Shown: positions 33,802 to 42,179, numbered from the stretch's first letter. The stretch: 64,000 nucleotides of DNA from Nitrosarchaeum sp. (GCA_021414365.1 JAIOOR010000008.1:1-64000), one strand, 5' to 3'. Notes: generated by a model not told the origin, from the letters alone. Program-made: numbers and translations.

Positions 33802-34042
33802 ATGGAGTTGGAGTAGCCTTTGGATTAGATTCTCTAAATCTCCAACATAACCAAATTATAGTTCCAGATACTACTGCGCCAACCGTAAATGCTACAGTCA
33901 TCATTCGATAAAATAAATTCCAAATTACTACTCTACGATCAACATATCCTTCAGGTTCATCACCTGCAGCAAAGACGTAATCTGCTGCTGGAATGATTAC
34001 TAAAATTGCCAATACTAAGAATAGACCAAATATACTCTTCAT
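33779..34042 (-). CDS. Oxidase subunit II, N-terminal fragment as separate gene
   Basis: 87 residues: signal peptide or first anchor (1-25, ending VFA), then one membrane helix (about 46-69), then WRFRESNPKATPTPYEKEG, which resembles the first helix and following loop of subunit II. It overlaps the CuA-bearing gene by 23 bases in another frame. Together the two polypeptides give a full subunit II topology. It is the first gene of the oxidase operon; a TATA element lies at 34073-34080. Confidence 0.75.
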   Translation of the reverse strand: MKSIFGLFLVLAILVIIPAADYVFAAGDEPEGYVDRRVVIWNLFYRMMTVAFTVGAVVSGTIIWLCWRFRESNPKATPTPYEKEGVW

Positions 34043-34072
34043 TAGCGATTGACAGACGTGACCTGTGATTTC

Positions 34073-34080
34073 TATTTAAG
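34073..34080 (-). promoter_or_regulatory. TATA box of the terminal oxidase operon
   Basis: CTTAAATA on the minus strand is centred about 34 bases before the ATG at 34042, predicting a start near 34050 and an 8-base leader. No other promoter-like element is seen within the tightly spaced operon. Confidence 0.4.
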
Positions 34081-34098
34081 GGTTTTCAAGATTACTAT

Positions 34099-34722
34099 CT
34101 ACCAATCTTGATTGAAACGCGATGGATCCATTACATTAAGTCCGGAAATTGAAAATTTACGTTTGTATTCTCTAAAGATATTCAGAGATGCATTTGCAAT
34201 AATTAATTCAAATAGATTCGTTGGTGTAAGATCTACTACGGTAGATAGCATTGCTTTGATTGGATCCATGTGAGTTACAAGTACAACGTTTTGATCAGGA
34301 TGATTTTCAATGACATGATCTACAATACCTAGTATACGTTTTTTTACTTCTGAGAAAGTCTCAACACCGTTATGAGCAATTTCTAATTCACCATTATAGA
34401 ATTTCATAAAAACATTACCATGACTGTTAAAGATTTCATCGTATGGCACACCAGTAAATTTTCCCATGTCAAGTTCAATTAGTCTATCATCAATTGTTAC
34501 ATCAATGGAATTGTGTTTGCCAACAATTTCTGCAGTGTGTCTTGCTCTTTCAATAGGACTAGAATAAATTGCAGAGATATTCATGTGTTCTAAGAATTTT
34601 GCTGCCTTTTCTGCCTGATCAATTCCCTTTTCAGTTAATGGTACACCTGGAGTTCTTCCAGTGAGAATTCTTTCGAGATTATTTTTTGCCTGACCATGTC
34701 TCAGAAAAATAATAGAGCCCAA
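34099..34722 (-). CDS. Histidine phosphatase superfamily protein (phosphoglycerate mutase-like)
   Basis: 207 residues. The catalytic RHG motif is FLRHGQAKNN near residue 7, the second Arg-containing segment is SPIERARHTAEIV, and the second catalytic His is in LVTHMDPI near residue 156. The superfamily transfers or removes phosphate through a phospho-His. It could act on phosphoglycerate, alpha-ribazole phosphate or another ester; cobalamin genes are at 47.6 kb, which makes alpha-ribazole phosphatase one possibility, but not a firm one. Confidence 0.85.
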   Translation of the reverse strand: MGSIIFLRHGQAKNNLERILTGRTPGVPLTEKGIDQAEKAAKFLEHMNISAIYSSPIERARHTAEIVGKHNSIDVTIDDRLIELDMGKFTGVPYDEIFNSHGNVFMKFYNGELEIAHNGVETFSEVKKRILGIVDHVIENHPDQNVVLVTHMDPIKAMLSTVVDLTPTNLFELIIANASLNIFREYKRKFSISGLNVMDPSRFNQDW

Positions 34723-34772
34723 TCTGATCGAATGCCAAATAAAGATAATAATAAGATTCTCAGGACAATATC

Positions 34773-35444
34773 ATGAAAATTGGGATTATTGGCGGAACTG
34801 GAGGAATGGGAAAAGGTTTTGCTCTTAGATGGTCTCAAAATCATAATGTAATAGTCGGTTCCAGAGATGCATCAAGAGCATCAGATTCTGCAAAAGAATA
34901 CACAAATCTTGCAAAAGAATCATTTGGACAAATTAATGGAACAATTACAGGAAACGATAATGTTTCAGTTGCCAAAGATAGTGATGTTTTGATTTTATCA
35001 ATTCCTTATGAGAACATTGATTCTGTCTGCTCAGAAATTTTACCTGTAGTCAAAGATAGTTGTGTAGTTGTATCGCCAATTGTTCCAATGATAAAAACAG
35101 ATGTAGGGTTTGAATTTATTCCAATTAAAGAAAACAAACCATTTTCATATCAACTTGTTTTAAAATATATGAAAAATAAATCAAAACTAGTTTCTGCATT
35201 TCATGTTATTTCTGAAAAGAAACTTGTCAACCCAACAATGGTACTGGATTATGATATTTTTGTATGTGGTGATGATAAAGAATCAATTGAGGTGGTAAAT
35301 GGTTTGATTAATGAAATTAAAGGATTAAGACCAATTTACTTGGGACCAGGAGAATTATCATATCTTGCAGAGATTTCAACACCGTTATTGCTAAATGCAA
35401 TGATAAGAAATAAGATAAAAAATCCAGGTATCAAAATTATCTAA
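34773..35444 (+). CDS. npdG: NADPH:F420 oxidoreductase
   Basis: 223 residues. The Rossmann opening MKIGIIGGTGGMGKGFALRW and the NADP-binding GSRDASRA segment are family typical. LSIPYENI and SAFHVISEK lie in the expected places. It moves hydride between F420H2 and NADP+. Two genes downstream, a PPOX-type flavin or F420-binding protein is encoded on the same strand, consistent with F420 use. Confidence 0.9.
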   Translation: MKIGIIGGTGGMGKGFALRWSQNHNVIVGSRDASRASDSAKEYTNLAKESFGQINGTITGNDNVSVAKDSDVLILSIPYENIDSVCSEILPVVKDSCVVVSPIVPMIKTDVGFEFIPIKENKPFSYQLVLKYMKNKSKLVSAFHVISEKKLVNPTMVLDYDIFVCGDDKESIEVVNGLINEIKGLRPIYLGPGELSYLAEISTPLLLNAMIRNKIKNPGIKII

Positions 35445-35461
35445 GGATAATTTTACTAGTG

Positions 35462-35695
35462 ATGAGCCACGAATATTATAGACGAGGGAGAAATTGGTAT
35501 ACTGCAATTGGTGCACTTTTTCTAATTATGGCAGGAATTGTTCTTGTCAGACAAGTAATACTCTGGGGTCCAGAATTTGTAGAGGACTTTATTGTAAATT
35601 CAGAATTTACCAATGAGAAAGTATCAATAGGTATGATTGGCTTTGGTGTTTTTATGATACTAGTGGGATTTAGAAAACATGAATCGCAAAGATGA
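35462..35695 (+). CDS. Small two-helix membrane protein
   Basis: 77 residues from the ATG at 35462 (a GTG one codon earlier is not needed). Hydrophobic segments span about 15-31 and 55-68, with RRGRNWYTAIG before the first. It follows npdG by 17 bases and overlaps the PPOX-like gene by 17 bases, so the three form one operon. No function is recognised. Confidence 0.6.
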   Translation: MSHEYYRRGRNWYTAIGALFLIMAGIVLVRQVILWGPEFVEDFIVNSEFTNEKVSIGMIGFGVFMILVGFRKHESQR

Positions 35696-36077
35696 ATTTT
35701 TAAAAACTCAAAAAGTTTTACATTTTACAACTATAGGAAGTAACAAAACTCCACACATAGTACCTGTTTGGTATATGTATAGTTCAAAAAAAATCTACAT
35801 CGGCACAAACACTAGAACCCAAAAGGTAAAAAACGTAAAGAAAAACAACAAAGTTGCATTTTGTGTAGATGTAGGGATAAATTCTCCAATATACGGTGTA
35901 ATGGGTCAGGGAAAGGCAAATGTCATTTTAGAAGATAACAGGGTAAAACAAATTGCAAGAAAAATACTAGCAAGATATTTCAAAAGCATACAAAACAAAT
36001 CTGCAATAGAGTTACTGGATGATACTGATTGTATTATAGAGGTAATTCCAGAAAAGTTATCTACGTGGAGTTATTGA
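35679..36077 (+). CDS. PPOX-type split-barrel flavin/F420-binding protein
   Basis: 132 residues. The pyridoxamine-oxidase-like barrel shows HFTTIGSNKTPHIVPVWYMY, IYIGTNTRTQKVKNVK and VAFCVDVG, the usual strands and cofactor-phosphate contacts. Members bind FMN, F420 or heme and reduce varied substrates. Encoded just after npdG, so F420 is a fair guess. A similar protein is encoded at 41404. Confidence 0.8.
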   Translation: MNRKDEFLKTQKVLHFTTIGSNKTPHIVPVWYMYSSKKIYIGTNTRTQKVKNVKKNNKVAFCVDVGINSPIYGVMGQGKANVILEDNRVKQIARKILARYFKSIQNKSAIELLDDTDCIIEVIPEKLSTWSY

Positions 36078-37246
36078 CTGACAAACTCTTCAATCTTGTT
36101 CATTGCTGAATCTAGAATTTCAAGACTAGGTAGATAGACTAGTCTAAAATGCCCACTGCCATATTTTTCTCCAAAGCCAGAACCATGTACTGTTAGTACT
36201 CCTTTTGATTCTAAGAGTTTTTGTACAAATTCTTTATCAGTTCCAAATCGATTATCTTCAATCTTTGGAAAAGCATAAAATGCGCCTTGTGGATTGGGAC
36301 AAGACAAACCTGGCATTGAATTTAATCTTTTTACAACCAAGTCTCTTCGCTTTTTTAATTCAGATACAAATTCAGAGATGTATCCTTGAGGTCCTCGCAG
36401 TGATTCTAATGCTGCATGTTGAACTGGAAGATTTGTAGCAATTCTTACTCTGGCAAGTTTTGGAAGATTTTCTCGCAGTGCATCAAGTTTTGAGGATTGA
36501 TTAAATGCAATATAACCAATTCGCCATCCAGACATTAAATGAACTTTGGAGAATCCATTAAGAACAATTACAGGCGAATCTCCTGCTACTTTACCAATTC
36601 CTACAAATTTTTGATCAAAAATTATTTGATCATAAATTTCATCACAGATTATGTATAGATTATGTTGATTTGCAATTTCAACTAATTTTTTAAGTGATGA
36701 TTCATTAAATACAACACCGGTTGGATTGTTTGGGCTAATCAAACAAATGGCAATAGTTTTTGAGGTAATCTTTGATTTAATATCATCAATATCAGGTGTA
36801 GAGTTGTCTAAATCAACTGCAAATTCTACAGGAATTCCACCATGAAGTCTGACATATGAGGCATATGGTGGATAGTAAGGTCCTGGTAATAATACCTCAT
36901 CACCTTCTTCAACAATTGACGATATTACCATATCAAGTCCTTCAGAGACACCGTTTGTAATTAGAATATCATCAGCTGAAATTGATAATCCCTTTACATT
37001 TTCTTTTTTTGCAATTTCTACTCTGAGTTCTTTGAGACCTTCTGATGCAGAGTAATAGTTTTCTCCTTTTCTTATTGCATTAATCATTGCCTCTTTTACA
37101 TTATCAGGAGGTTGAAAACCAAACTGTACAGGATCACCAATGTTAAGATAATCAACTTTCATTCCTTTTTGTTCAACTTTTCTTGCAGCTAGAACAATAT
37201 CTCTAATTGCATATTCAACACCAGCTACTTTCTTTGATATTTTCAA
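36071..37246 (-). CDS. Class I aminotransferase (alanine/aspartate type)
   Basis: 391 residues from the TTG at 37246 (MKISKKVAGVEYAIRDIVLA), which matches the family N-terminus. A longer frame from 37303 would run into tRNA-Arg and adds 19 residues with no likeness to the family. PLP features are YYSASEGL, SPNNPTGVV, CDEIYDQI, the PLP Lys in LNGFSKVHLMSGWRIGY, and the C-terminal Arg in GHFRLVY. It most resembles archaeal alanine aminotransferases. Its stop overlaps the PPOX gene by 7 bases. Confidence 0.9.
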   Translation of the reverse strand: MKISKKVAGVEYAIRDIVLAARKVEQKGMKVDYLNIGDPVQFGFQPPDNVKEAMINAIRKGENYYSASEGLKELRVEIAKKENVKGLSISADDILITNGVSEGLDMVISSIVEEGDEVLLPGPYYPPYASYVRLHGGIPVEFAVDLDNSTPDIDDIKSKITSKTIAICLISPNNPTGVVFNESSLKKLVEIANQHNLYIICDEIYDQIIFDQKFVGIGKVAGDSPVIVLNGFSKVHLMSGWRIGYIAFNQSSKLDALRENLPKLARVRIATNLPVQHAALESLRGPQGYISEFVSELKKRRDLVVKRLNSMPGLSCPNPQGAFYAFPKIEDNRFGTDKEFVQKLLESKGVLTVHGSGFGEKYGSGHFRLVYLPSLEILDSAMNKIEEFVSQ

Positions 37247-37290
37247 AGTATCTAGACAGATATTTAGGCCTGTTAAATTCTTACTTGTTT

Positions 37291-37365
37291 GGACTCGTAG
37301 CACAGTCTGGATAGTGCGAGCGGCTTCGAACCGCTAGGTCGAGGGATCGAAGCCCTCCGAGCCCT
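37291..37365 (+). tRNA. tRNA-Arg (anticodon UCG), unusual acceptor and T loop
   Basis: 75 nt and a full cloverleaf: D stem GCAC/GTGC, anticodon stem AGCGG/CCGCT with loop CTTCGAA (anticodon TCG), T stem GAGGG/CCCTC. Three oddities: position 3 A faces C70 in the acceptor stem, the T loop begins A54 instead of T (ATCGAAG), and the discriminator is T. All other pairs are good, so it is likely functional. Confidence 0.85.
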
Positions 37366-37408
37366 CTTAGATTATTTTATTAAACAAACAATTCACTGAC
37401 TAGATGAA

Positions 37409-37900
37409 TTGAAGATTTCTCTATTCAAAATTGGTTTAGTGTTAAGTGTAATTGGAATGATTTGGATATCATTTGTTTTTCTCCAAGGAGACAGAATATC
37501 TGAAGAAATTGTGTTAAAATCAACAAATTCACATGATATGGAGTTGAATTTTAATGGAAAAGGTATTGGATACTACAAAGTATTCATGCCAGAATTTGTA
37601 GGTAATCAAGTATTTGTTCAGATTTTAGATAGGAATCAGAATATAATATCTGAAGAAATTATTCAAACAAAGATGTCTGTTGGTTATTTTAATTTTGAAA
37701 AAAGCGGAATCTATACTATAAAAATAACAAATCCATCTGAAAACCAAATAAATCTGCAAGTTGAGCTTGGAGATGCAAACTCTGAAAATATGATATCTCC
37801 AGGTGTGATGATATTGATAGGTGCAGTAATGATTATTGTATCATGTTATATGAAATTAAAAAATTATAGTATTGAACAGCCAGATGAGAATATCTCATAG
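37409..37900 (+). CDS. Hypothetical membrane protein with extracytosolic beta domain
   Basis: 163 residues from TTG. An N-terminal helix (about 7-26) and a C-terminal helix (about 129-147) flank a beta-rich domain with GIGYYKVFMPEFVGNQVFVQ and YTIKITNPSENQ, much like a small jelly-roll or pre-peptidase-like fold. It converges on the next gene with a 37-base overlap. No function is recognised. Confidence 0.6.
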   Translation: MKISLFKIGLVLSVIGMIWISFVFLQGDRISEEIVLKSTNSHDMELNFNGKGIGYYKVFMPEFVGNQVFVQILDRNQNIISEEIIQTKMSVGYFNFEKSGIYTIKITNPSENQINLQVELGDANSENMISPGVMILIGAVMIIVSCYMKLKNYSIEQPDENIS

Positions 37901-38457
37901 ACTGGAAGACACTGTATTGTGTGACCAAAAATCAAAACTAGGTTAAAAACAAGCCAAGTTGTAAAAAATAAAAATGAAATAATAGAGAAAGGAAGAAACA
38001 CTTTGAGTTTTGTTTTTTGCAGATTTTTTAATATTAGAAATCCACCTAATGCAGATAAGACTAGGCCAAATTCTAGTGGTTGATGTGACCAAGAGAGTAA
38101 ACCGTCAATTCCAAAGACATCATGTGAAAGTGAATCTGCATATCCTGCAACTATTTGGATTAGTGAACCAGTAATTACTAGGATGATTCCATTTTTTAGA
38201 GAATTTTTTGTAGAGTTTCTAAGTAAAAGAATTGTCCCTATGATTGCTGCACTGGTAGTTATTGAAACACCAGTGTAAACTACAATGTGTGGAATACTCC
38301 AAAAGAATTCAGGCTCTTTTTGGAGATGAGATATTGCATCCCAAAAACCTGCAGACACAACTACAAAAGGTCCAATTACTGCAAGAACTGAAACTAGAGA
38401 TACAAGTGTACTAGTTTTTGCAAGTGATGAATTTGAAAATTTTTGGATTAATTTCAT
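37864..38457 (-). CDS. Polytopic membrane protein with conserved-looking His residues
   Basis: 197 residues with about five membrane helices. His occurs in or near helices in WSIPHIVVYTG, YADSLSHDVFG and LSWSHQPLEFG, which could bind metal or heme. SHDVFGIDGLLSWSHQPLE lies between helices 3 and 4. No family is recognised. An inverted repeat at 38475-38497 lies just upstream of the start. Confidence 0.6.
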   Translation of the reverse strand: MKLIQKFSNSSLAKTSTLVSLVSVLAVIGPFVVVSAGFWDAISHLQKEPEFFWSIPHIVVYTGVSITTSAAIIGTILLLRNSTKNSLKNGIILVITGSLIQIVAGYADSLSHDVFGIDGLLSWSHQPLEFGLVLSALGGFLILKNLQKTKLKVFLPFSIISFLFFTTWLVFNLVLIFGHTIQCLPVYEIFSSGCSIL

Positions 38458-38474
38458 TTTACTTTTCTTATCTA

Positions 38475-38497
38475 TTACGATATTTGAAGTGTCGTAA
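38475..38497. promoter_or_regulatory. Inverted repeat upstream of the polytopic membrane protein gene
   Basis: TTACGA and TCGTAA, 11 bases apart, lie 18 bases before the start of the minus-strand gene. Possible operator; no bound regulator can be named. Confidence 0.2.
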
Positions 38498-38575
38498 ATG
38501 TATCAAATAAAAAAATTGAACAATGTGGGTAATTTTGAGAATTAACTATATTAGATCAAAAGAATCAGAGATGTC

Positions 38576-38815
38576 ATGAATCCCGGGATAGGGTTAATGA
38601 AAAGAAGACTGGAAAAAGAAAAAGATGCAATTGCTTTAGCTGTTTCAGGTATTGCAAAAAAATATGATATTCAACCAGAAAATATCAAGACATTAGAGAC
38701 AAAATATGATGGAGATGCAGGAGATTGGTATGTTGCACTTGGATGGAATGAGAAAAAAGCCATTATCCAGATGGATTCAGTGCTGGGAACAATTACAGAG
38801 ATTAAAGAAATTTAA
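38576..38815 (+). CDS. Small PepSY-like protein
   Basis: 79 residues. A basic helix (GLMKRRLEKEKDAIALAVS) is followed by a beta hairpin, DWYVALGWNEKKAIIQMDS, then VLGTITEIKEI. The strand-turn-strand end resembles PepSY-type small domains. It precedes an SDR gene by 25 bases on the same strand. Function is unknown. Confidence 0.6.
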   Translation: MNPGIGLMKRRLEKEKDAIALAVSGIAKKYDIQPENIKTLETKYDGDAGDWYVALGWNEKKAIIQMDSVLGTITEIKEI

Positions 38816-38840
38816 TTACATAATAATTCCTTACAACAAT

Positions 38841-39488
38841 ATGACTAGAGCAATTGTTCTTGGTGGTTCTAGAGGGATTGGTAAGGCAATTTCAGAGTCA
38901 CTAAAATCAATAGGAATTGATGTGTTTGCAGCATCAAAAAATGATATGGATACATCAAATTTGGATAGTGTGAAAAAATTTGTTGGAATTCATAATCAAA
39001 CAGATGTGCTTGTTCTCAATACAGGTGGACCTACAGCCAAAGAATTTGCAAATATTACAGAAGAGGATTGGAATAAATATCACAATCAGTTATTTTTGGG
39101 ATTTTGTATAATTTTACAAAATATCAAAATTAATGATGGAGGATACATATTTTTGATTAGTTCCAGTGTAATCAAAGAACCAAACTCAAAATTAATAATA
39201 TCATCTGCGTATCGCGCCGCATTTAGTGAAGTATTTAAAATTCTAAGCAAAGATTATGCAGCAAAAAATATCAGTTGTATCAACATTGCACCAGGACTAA
39301 TCAGTACAGATAGAACCAAAGAATTAATAGAAAACATTGAAGAATACAAAAAATCTCTCCCCATGAAAAGACTTGGTGAACCAGAAGAGATCGGTAACTT
39401 TGTTAAAGCTATTATTCAAAATAAGATAAAGTATCTTTCAGGTGTTGTAATTAATTTTGATGGTGCAAATTCAAGTTATATTTTTTAG
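38841..39488 (+). CDS. Short-chain dehydrogenase-fold protein without the YxxxK motif
   Basis: 215 residues from the ATG at 38841 (a longer frame starts inside the previous gene and is rejected). The NAD(P)-binding turn is VLGGSRGIGKAI and the strand LVLNTGGP replaces NNAG. The active-site Ser is in FLISSSVI. The expected Tyr-x3-Lys reads SSAYRAAFSEV, with Phe in the Lys position. C-terminal INIAPGLISTDR is normal. It belongs to a divergent SDR group; activity is uncertain. Confidence 0.8.
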   Translation: MTRAIVLGGSRGIGKAISESLKSIGIDVFAASKNDMDTSNLDSVKKFVGIHNQTDVLVLNTGGPTAKEFANITEEDWNKYHNQLFLGFCIILQNIKINDGGYIFLISSSVIKEPNSKLIISSAYRAAFSEVFKILSKDYAAKNISCINIAPGLISTDRTKELIENIEEYKKSLPMKRLGEPEEIGNFVKAIIQNKIKYLSGVVINFDGANSSYIF

Positions 39489-39490
39489 AA

Positions 39491-40129
39491 TTATTTTTTG
39501 AATTGGACATTTGGTGCATCAGATTGATTTTGGATTGCAATCAATCCACCTTCACGTAGTTGTTGCAATAATTGCATTACTTCTTTTTCTACTTGATTTC
39601 TTTGCAATCCTGTCTGTTGTGCAAATATCTCTACTAATTCAGTGACTTTACGCTGACCATTACAAGACTTCCAAAAATCTACAATTGCTTGATTAACCAT
39701 GAATCCTTGTTCATGTTCATTGGCTAGTACCATTGAACCATCTTCTTGTTTGACTAGTTTTCCAACTCCTTGAGGCAAAGCAGTTTCATAATTAATTGGG
39801 GCAGGAGTCATCATTGCTGCACTCATATTTTTGATTTTTGCTTTTCCTTCTTCGGTCATGCTATCCATTGTCCATTTTGGTTCCCAAACAATATCGACTT
39901 TAACGTTATTTACTCCAGGAACTTTTTTTGCATATCTTGTTACATCTTGAACTAATGTCTCATGTAAGGGACAGCCTTGAGTAGTCATTGTCATTTTGAT
40001 ATTAACATTATTGTTTTCTACAACATCAATTCCATAGATTAATCCCATTTCAACAATGTTTAGAGGGACTTCGGGATCCATGCATTGTTTAAGAGAATCT
40101 TTTATGGCTTGTGCTGTAACGGTTCCCAT
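39491..40129 (-). CDS. DUF59 (MIP18/SufT-like) and PqqD-like domain fusion
   Basis: 212 residues. The N-terminal DUF59 domain (about 1-105) has CMDPEVPLNIVEMGLIYGI and the conserved Cys in TTQGCPLHE, and is used in Fe-S assembly in SufT and MIP18. The C-terminal domain (about 125-205) resembles PqqD: GSMVLANEHEQGFMVNQ, then an all-helical end with LVEIFAQQTGL and LLQQLREGGLI. Fusion of the two suggests delivery of Fe-S clusters to a radical SAM client, which is an inference. Confidence 0.75.
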   Translation of the reverse strand: MGTVTAQAIKDSLKQCMDPEVPLNIVEMGLIYGIDVVENNNVNIKMTMTTQGCPLHETLVQDVTRYAKKVPGVNNVKVDIVWEPKWTMDSMTEEGKAKIKNMSAAMMTPAPINYETALPQGVGKLVKQEDGSMVLANEHEQGFMVNQAIVDFWKSCNGQRKVTELVEIFAQQTGLQRNQVEKEVMQLLQQLREGGLIAIQNQSDAPNVQFKK

Positions 40130-40168
40130 ATTGTTAAATGCTGTTTTAAAATCAATAAAAACTTTCTA

Positions 40169-41230
40169 TTAATTAGCTTCAAATAATTTTTTGATGGATT
40201 CTTCATATGGTGGTTTGGCTACACCTTTTTCGGTAATTATTCCTGAGATTAGCTCAGGAGGAGTCATATCAAATGCCGGATTTATTACATTAATGTCATC
40301 AGGAGCCGTTTTTCTGTCACCAATTCCAGTTACTTCAGTTCCCTTTCTCATCTCAATAATTACATCTTTAGCATCACTTTTCATATCAAATGTTGACAAA
40401 GGTGCTGCCACATAAAATGGAATTCCATGTTGTTTTGCCATGGTTGCTACTTGATAGGTTCCAATTTTATTAAAGACGTGACCAGTTCTTACAATTCTGT
40501 CTGCTCCAACTATTACTTTGTCTACTAATCCATTTGCCATCGAGTATCCCACTGCAGTGTCAGGAATTAGACTGACGTCAAACCCATCATGTTTTAGCTC
40601 AAATGCGGTTAATCTAGAACCTTGTTGTATGGGTCTTGTTTCAGTTGCTATGACTTTCACATTTTTTCCACTTTCCCTTGTTGCTCTAATCACACCAAGA
40701 GCTGTTCCATATGCCACTGTAGCTAATGCACCTGCATTACAATGAGTCATTATAGTATCATTATTATCGAATAAAACAGAACCATGTTTTCCCATGGATT
40801 TGTTTATTTCAATATCTTCTTCTGCCATCTTTTTGGATTCATCGATTACAGATTGTTTGATTTGCTCAATTGTAGTTCCTGAATTTGCAACTTTCATTAT
40901 TTTGTCTAATCCCCACTTTAGATTAACTGCAGTAGGCCTAGTTTCATAAAGAATTTTTCTTGCTTTTTCTAGATCAGAAATAAGTTCATCTTTTGTAGTT
41001 GCCTTGCTTTGTAAAGATGCCAATGCCAGGCCAAAAGCTCCAGATACTCCAATCGCGGGAGCACCTCTAACAATCAGAGTTCTAATGGCATCGGCTACTT
41101 GATTAAAATCATTATATGTTACAAAGACTAGTTGATTTGGTAATTTGGTTTGATCAATCATGATTACTTTGTTATCTTTCCACTCTACAGTTCTAAGAGA
41201 TGAGTGAATATTGGTAGATTGTTCTTCCAT
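40169..41230 (-). CDS. mtnA: Methylthioribose-1-phosphate isomerase
   Basis: 353 residues. RGAPAIGVSGAFGLALA, the catalytic Cys in MTHCNAGALATVAYG, ETRPIQQGSRLTAFEL and GADRIVRTGHVFNKIGT are the family motifs of the eIF2B-like sugar-phosphate isomerases. It takes part in recycling the methylthio group of SAM, or in archaea a related nucleoside pathway. Adenine deaminase at 45.3 kb could handle the adenine released in the same route. It has a clear single start. Confidence 0.9.
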   Translation of the reverse strand: MEEQSTNIHSSLRTVEWKDNKVIMIDQTKLPNQLVFVTYNDFNQVADAIRTLIVRGAPAIGVSGAFGLALASLQSKATTKDELISDLEKARKILYETRPTAVNLKWGLDKIMKVANSGTTIEQIKQSVIDESKKMAEEDIEINKSMGKHGSVLFDNNDTIMTHCNAGALATVAYGTALGVIRATRESGKNVKVIATETRPIQQGSRLTAFELKHDGFDVSLIPDTAVGYSMANGLVDKVIVGADRIVRTGHVFNKIGTYQVATMAKQHGIPFYVAAPLSTFDMKSDAKDVIIEMRKGTEVTGIGDRKTAPDDINVINPAFDMTPPELISGIITEKGVAKPPYEESIKKLFEAN

Positions 41231-41403
41231 TATATTTTAGAGAAAATTTTAACCATATTTAAAATGAGATTAATACAGATTATCATAAAATACAGTGTAA
41301 GTATGAATGGACCTCATGAATTAAACCACAAATAATTTTCTGAATCATTCTCAAGTTCGATGTTTAAAAGATTACTTTAATACGAATTAGTCATAATTGA
41401 TGT

Positions 41404-41874
41404 ATGGTAAAAATTCCGAGAGAGATAAAAGAATTCATTGAAGCTCAAGGAATTTTTGCAGTAGGAACTACTGGGCCAAATAATTTACCCAATATATCAC
41501 CTAGAATTTTCTTTAGAATTGATGAAGATTCAATATATTGGCTAGATTTTTTCAAACATAAATCTCACAAAAACATTCAAGCAAATCCTTGGGTTACCAT
41601 TGCAGTTTTTAATAAAGAAGATTTGAGGGGTTTTCAATTTAGAGGAATTGTGAGTTTTGTAACAGATGAACTAATAAAAACAGAAATCAAAGAATCTATT
41701 ATTAAAAAAATATTAGAAAAAAATTCATCCGAGAAAGTAAAGAAACTTAGTGAGAAAAGAGATGTGCAAGTAATACAGTTTAAACCAAAAGTAGGATATT
41801 CATTAAATCCTGAAGAGTTCAGCGATATGTGTATAGGATCTGATATTGATTCTACGCAGTTATTTCAAAAGTAA
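41404..41874 (+). CDS. PPOX-type flavin-binding protein
   Basis: 156 residues. A pyridoxamine-oxidase-like barrel shows IFAVGTTGPNNLPNISPR, YWLDFFKHKSHKNIQAN and WVTIAVFN in order. It is likely an FMN- or F420-binding reductase. It precedes a DUF2024 gene and a 2H phosphodiesterase gene on the same strand. A similar protein is encoded at 35679. Confidence 0.8.
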   Translation: MVKIPREIKEFIEAQGIFAVGTTGPNNLPNISPRIFFRIDEDSIYWLDFFKHKSHKNIQANPWVTIAVFNKEDLRGFQFRGIVSFVTDELIKTEIKESIIKKILEKNSSEKVKKLSEKRDVQVIQFKPKVGYSLNPEEFSDMCIGSDIDSTQLFQK

Positions 41875-41905
41875 TCCATTAATAATCAGATTTTTTGAAA
41901 TGGTT

Positions 41906-42166
41906 ATGGATTTTCATGTATTTGATACATATGTCAAATCAAAAAATGGACATGTCATGCATTTCGATGTGGTAACTGACAAAAATAATGTAGAATATGC
42001 AATTACATATGCAAAAAAATGGTTAGAAAGTATCGGAGAAAAAGAGGCTAAGATCACTAGTGAGGAATGTAAGTTTTGTCATACGCAGTCAGTATCAGAA
42101 GAAATTGAGATTGATATAATGACAGATGGTTATTTCATTGCAAAAATAGATGGTTGTCCTGAATAA
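41906..42166 (+). CDS. DUF2024-like protein
   Basis: 86 residues from the ATG at 41906 (another ATG lies at 41900). MDFHVFDTYVKSKNGHVMHF and the DVVTDKNN strand match DUF2024. A Cys pair is in EECKFCHTQ, near residue 55, followed by a DGYFIAKIDGCPE end. Function of the family is unknown; the CxxCH could bind zinc. It is followed 13 bases later by the 2H phosphodiesterase gene. Confidence 0.7.
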   Translation: MDFHVFDTYVKSKNGHVMHFDVVTDKNNVEYAITYAKKWLESIGEKEAKITSEECKFCHTQSVSEEIEIDIMTDGYFIAKIDGCPE

Positions 42167-42179
42167 TATTTGAATAATC

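Noticed and set aside
37247-37303. N-terminal extension of the aminotransferase to 37303
   Set aside because: It overlaps tRNA-Arg on the other strand, and the family N-terminus matches the TTG start at 37246.
38706-38840. N-terminal extension of the SDR protein
   Set aside because: It runs inside the previous gene in another frame; the Rossmann opening begins right at the ATG 38841.
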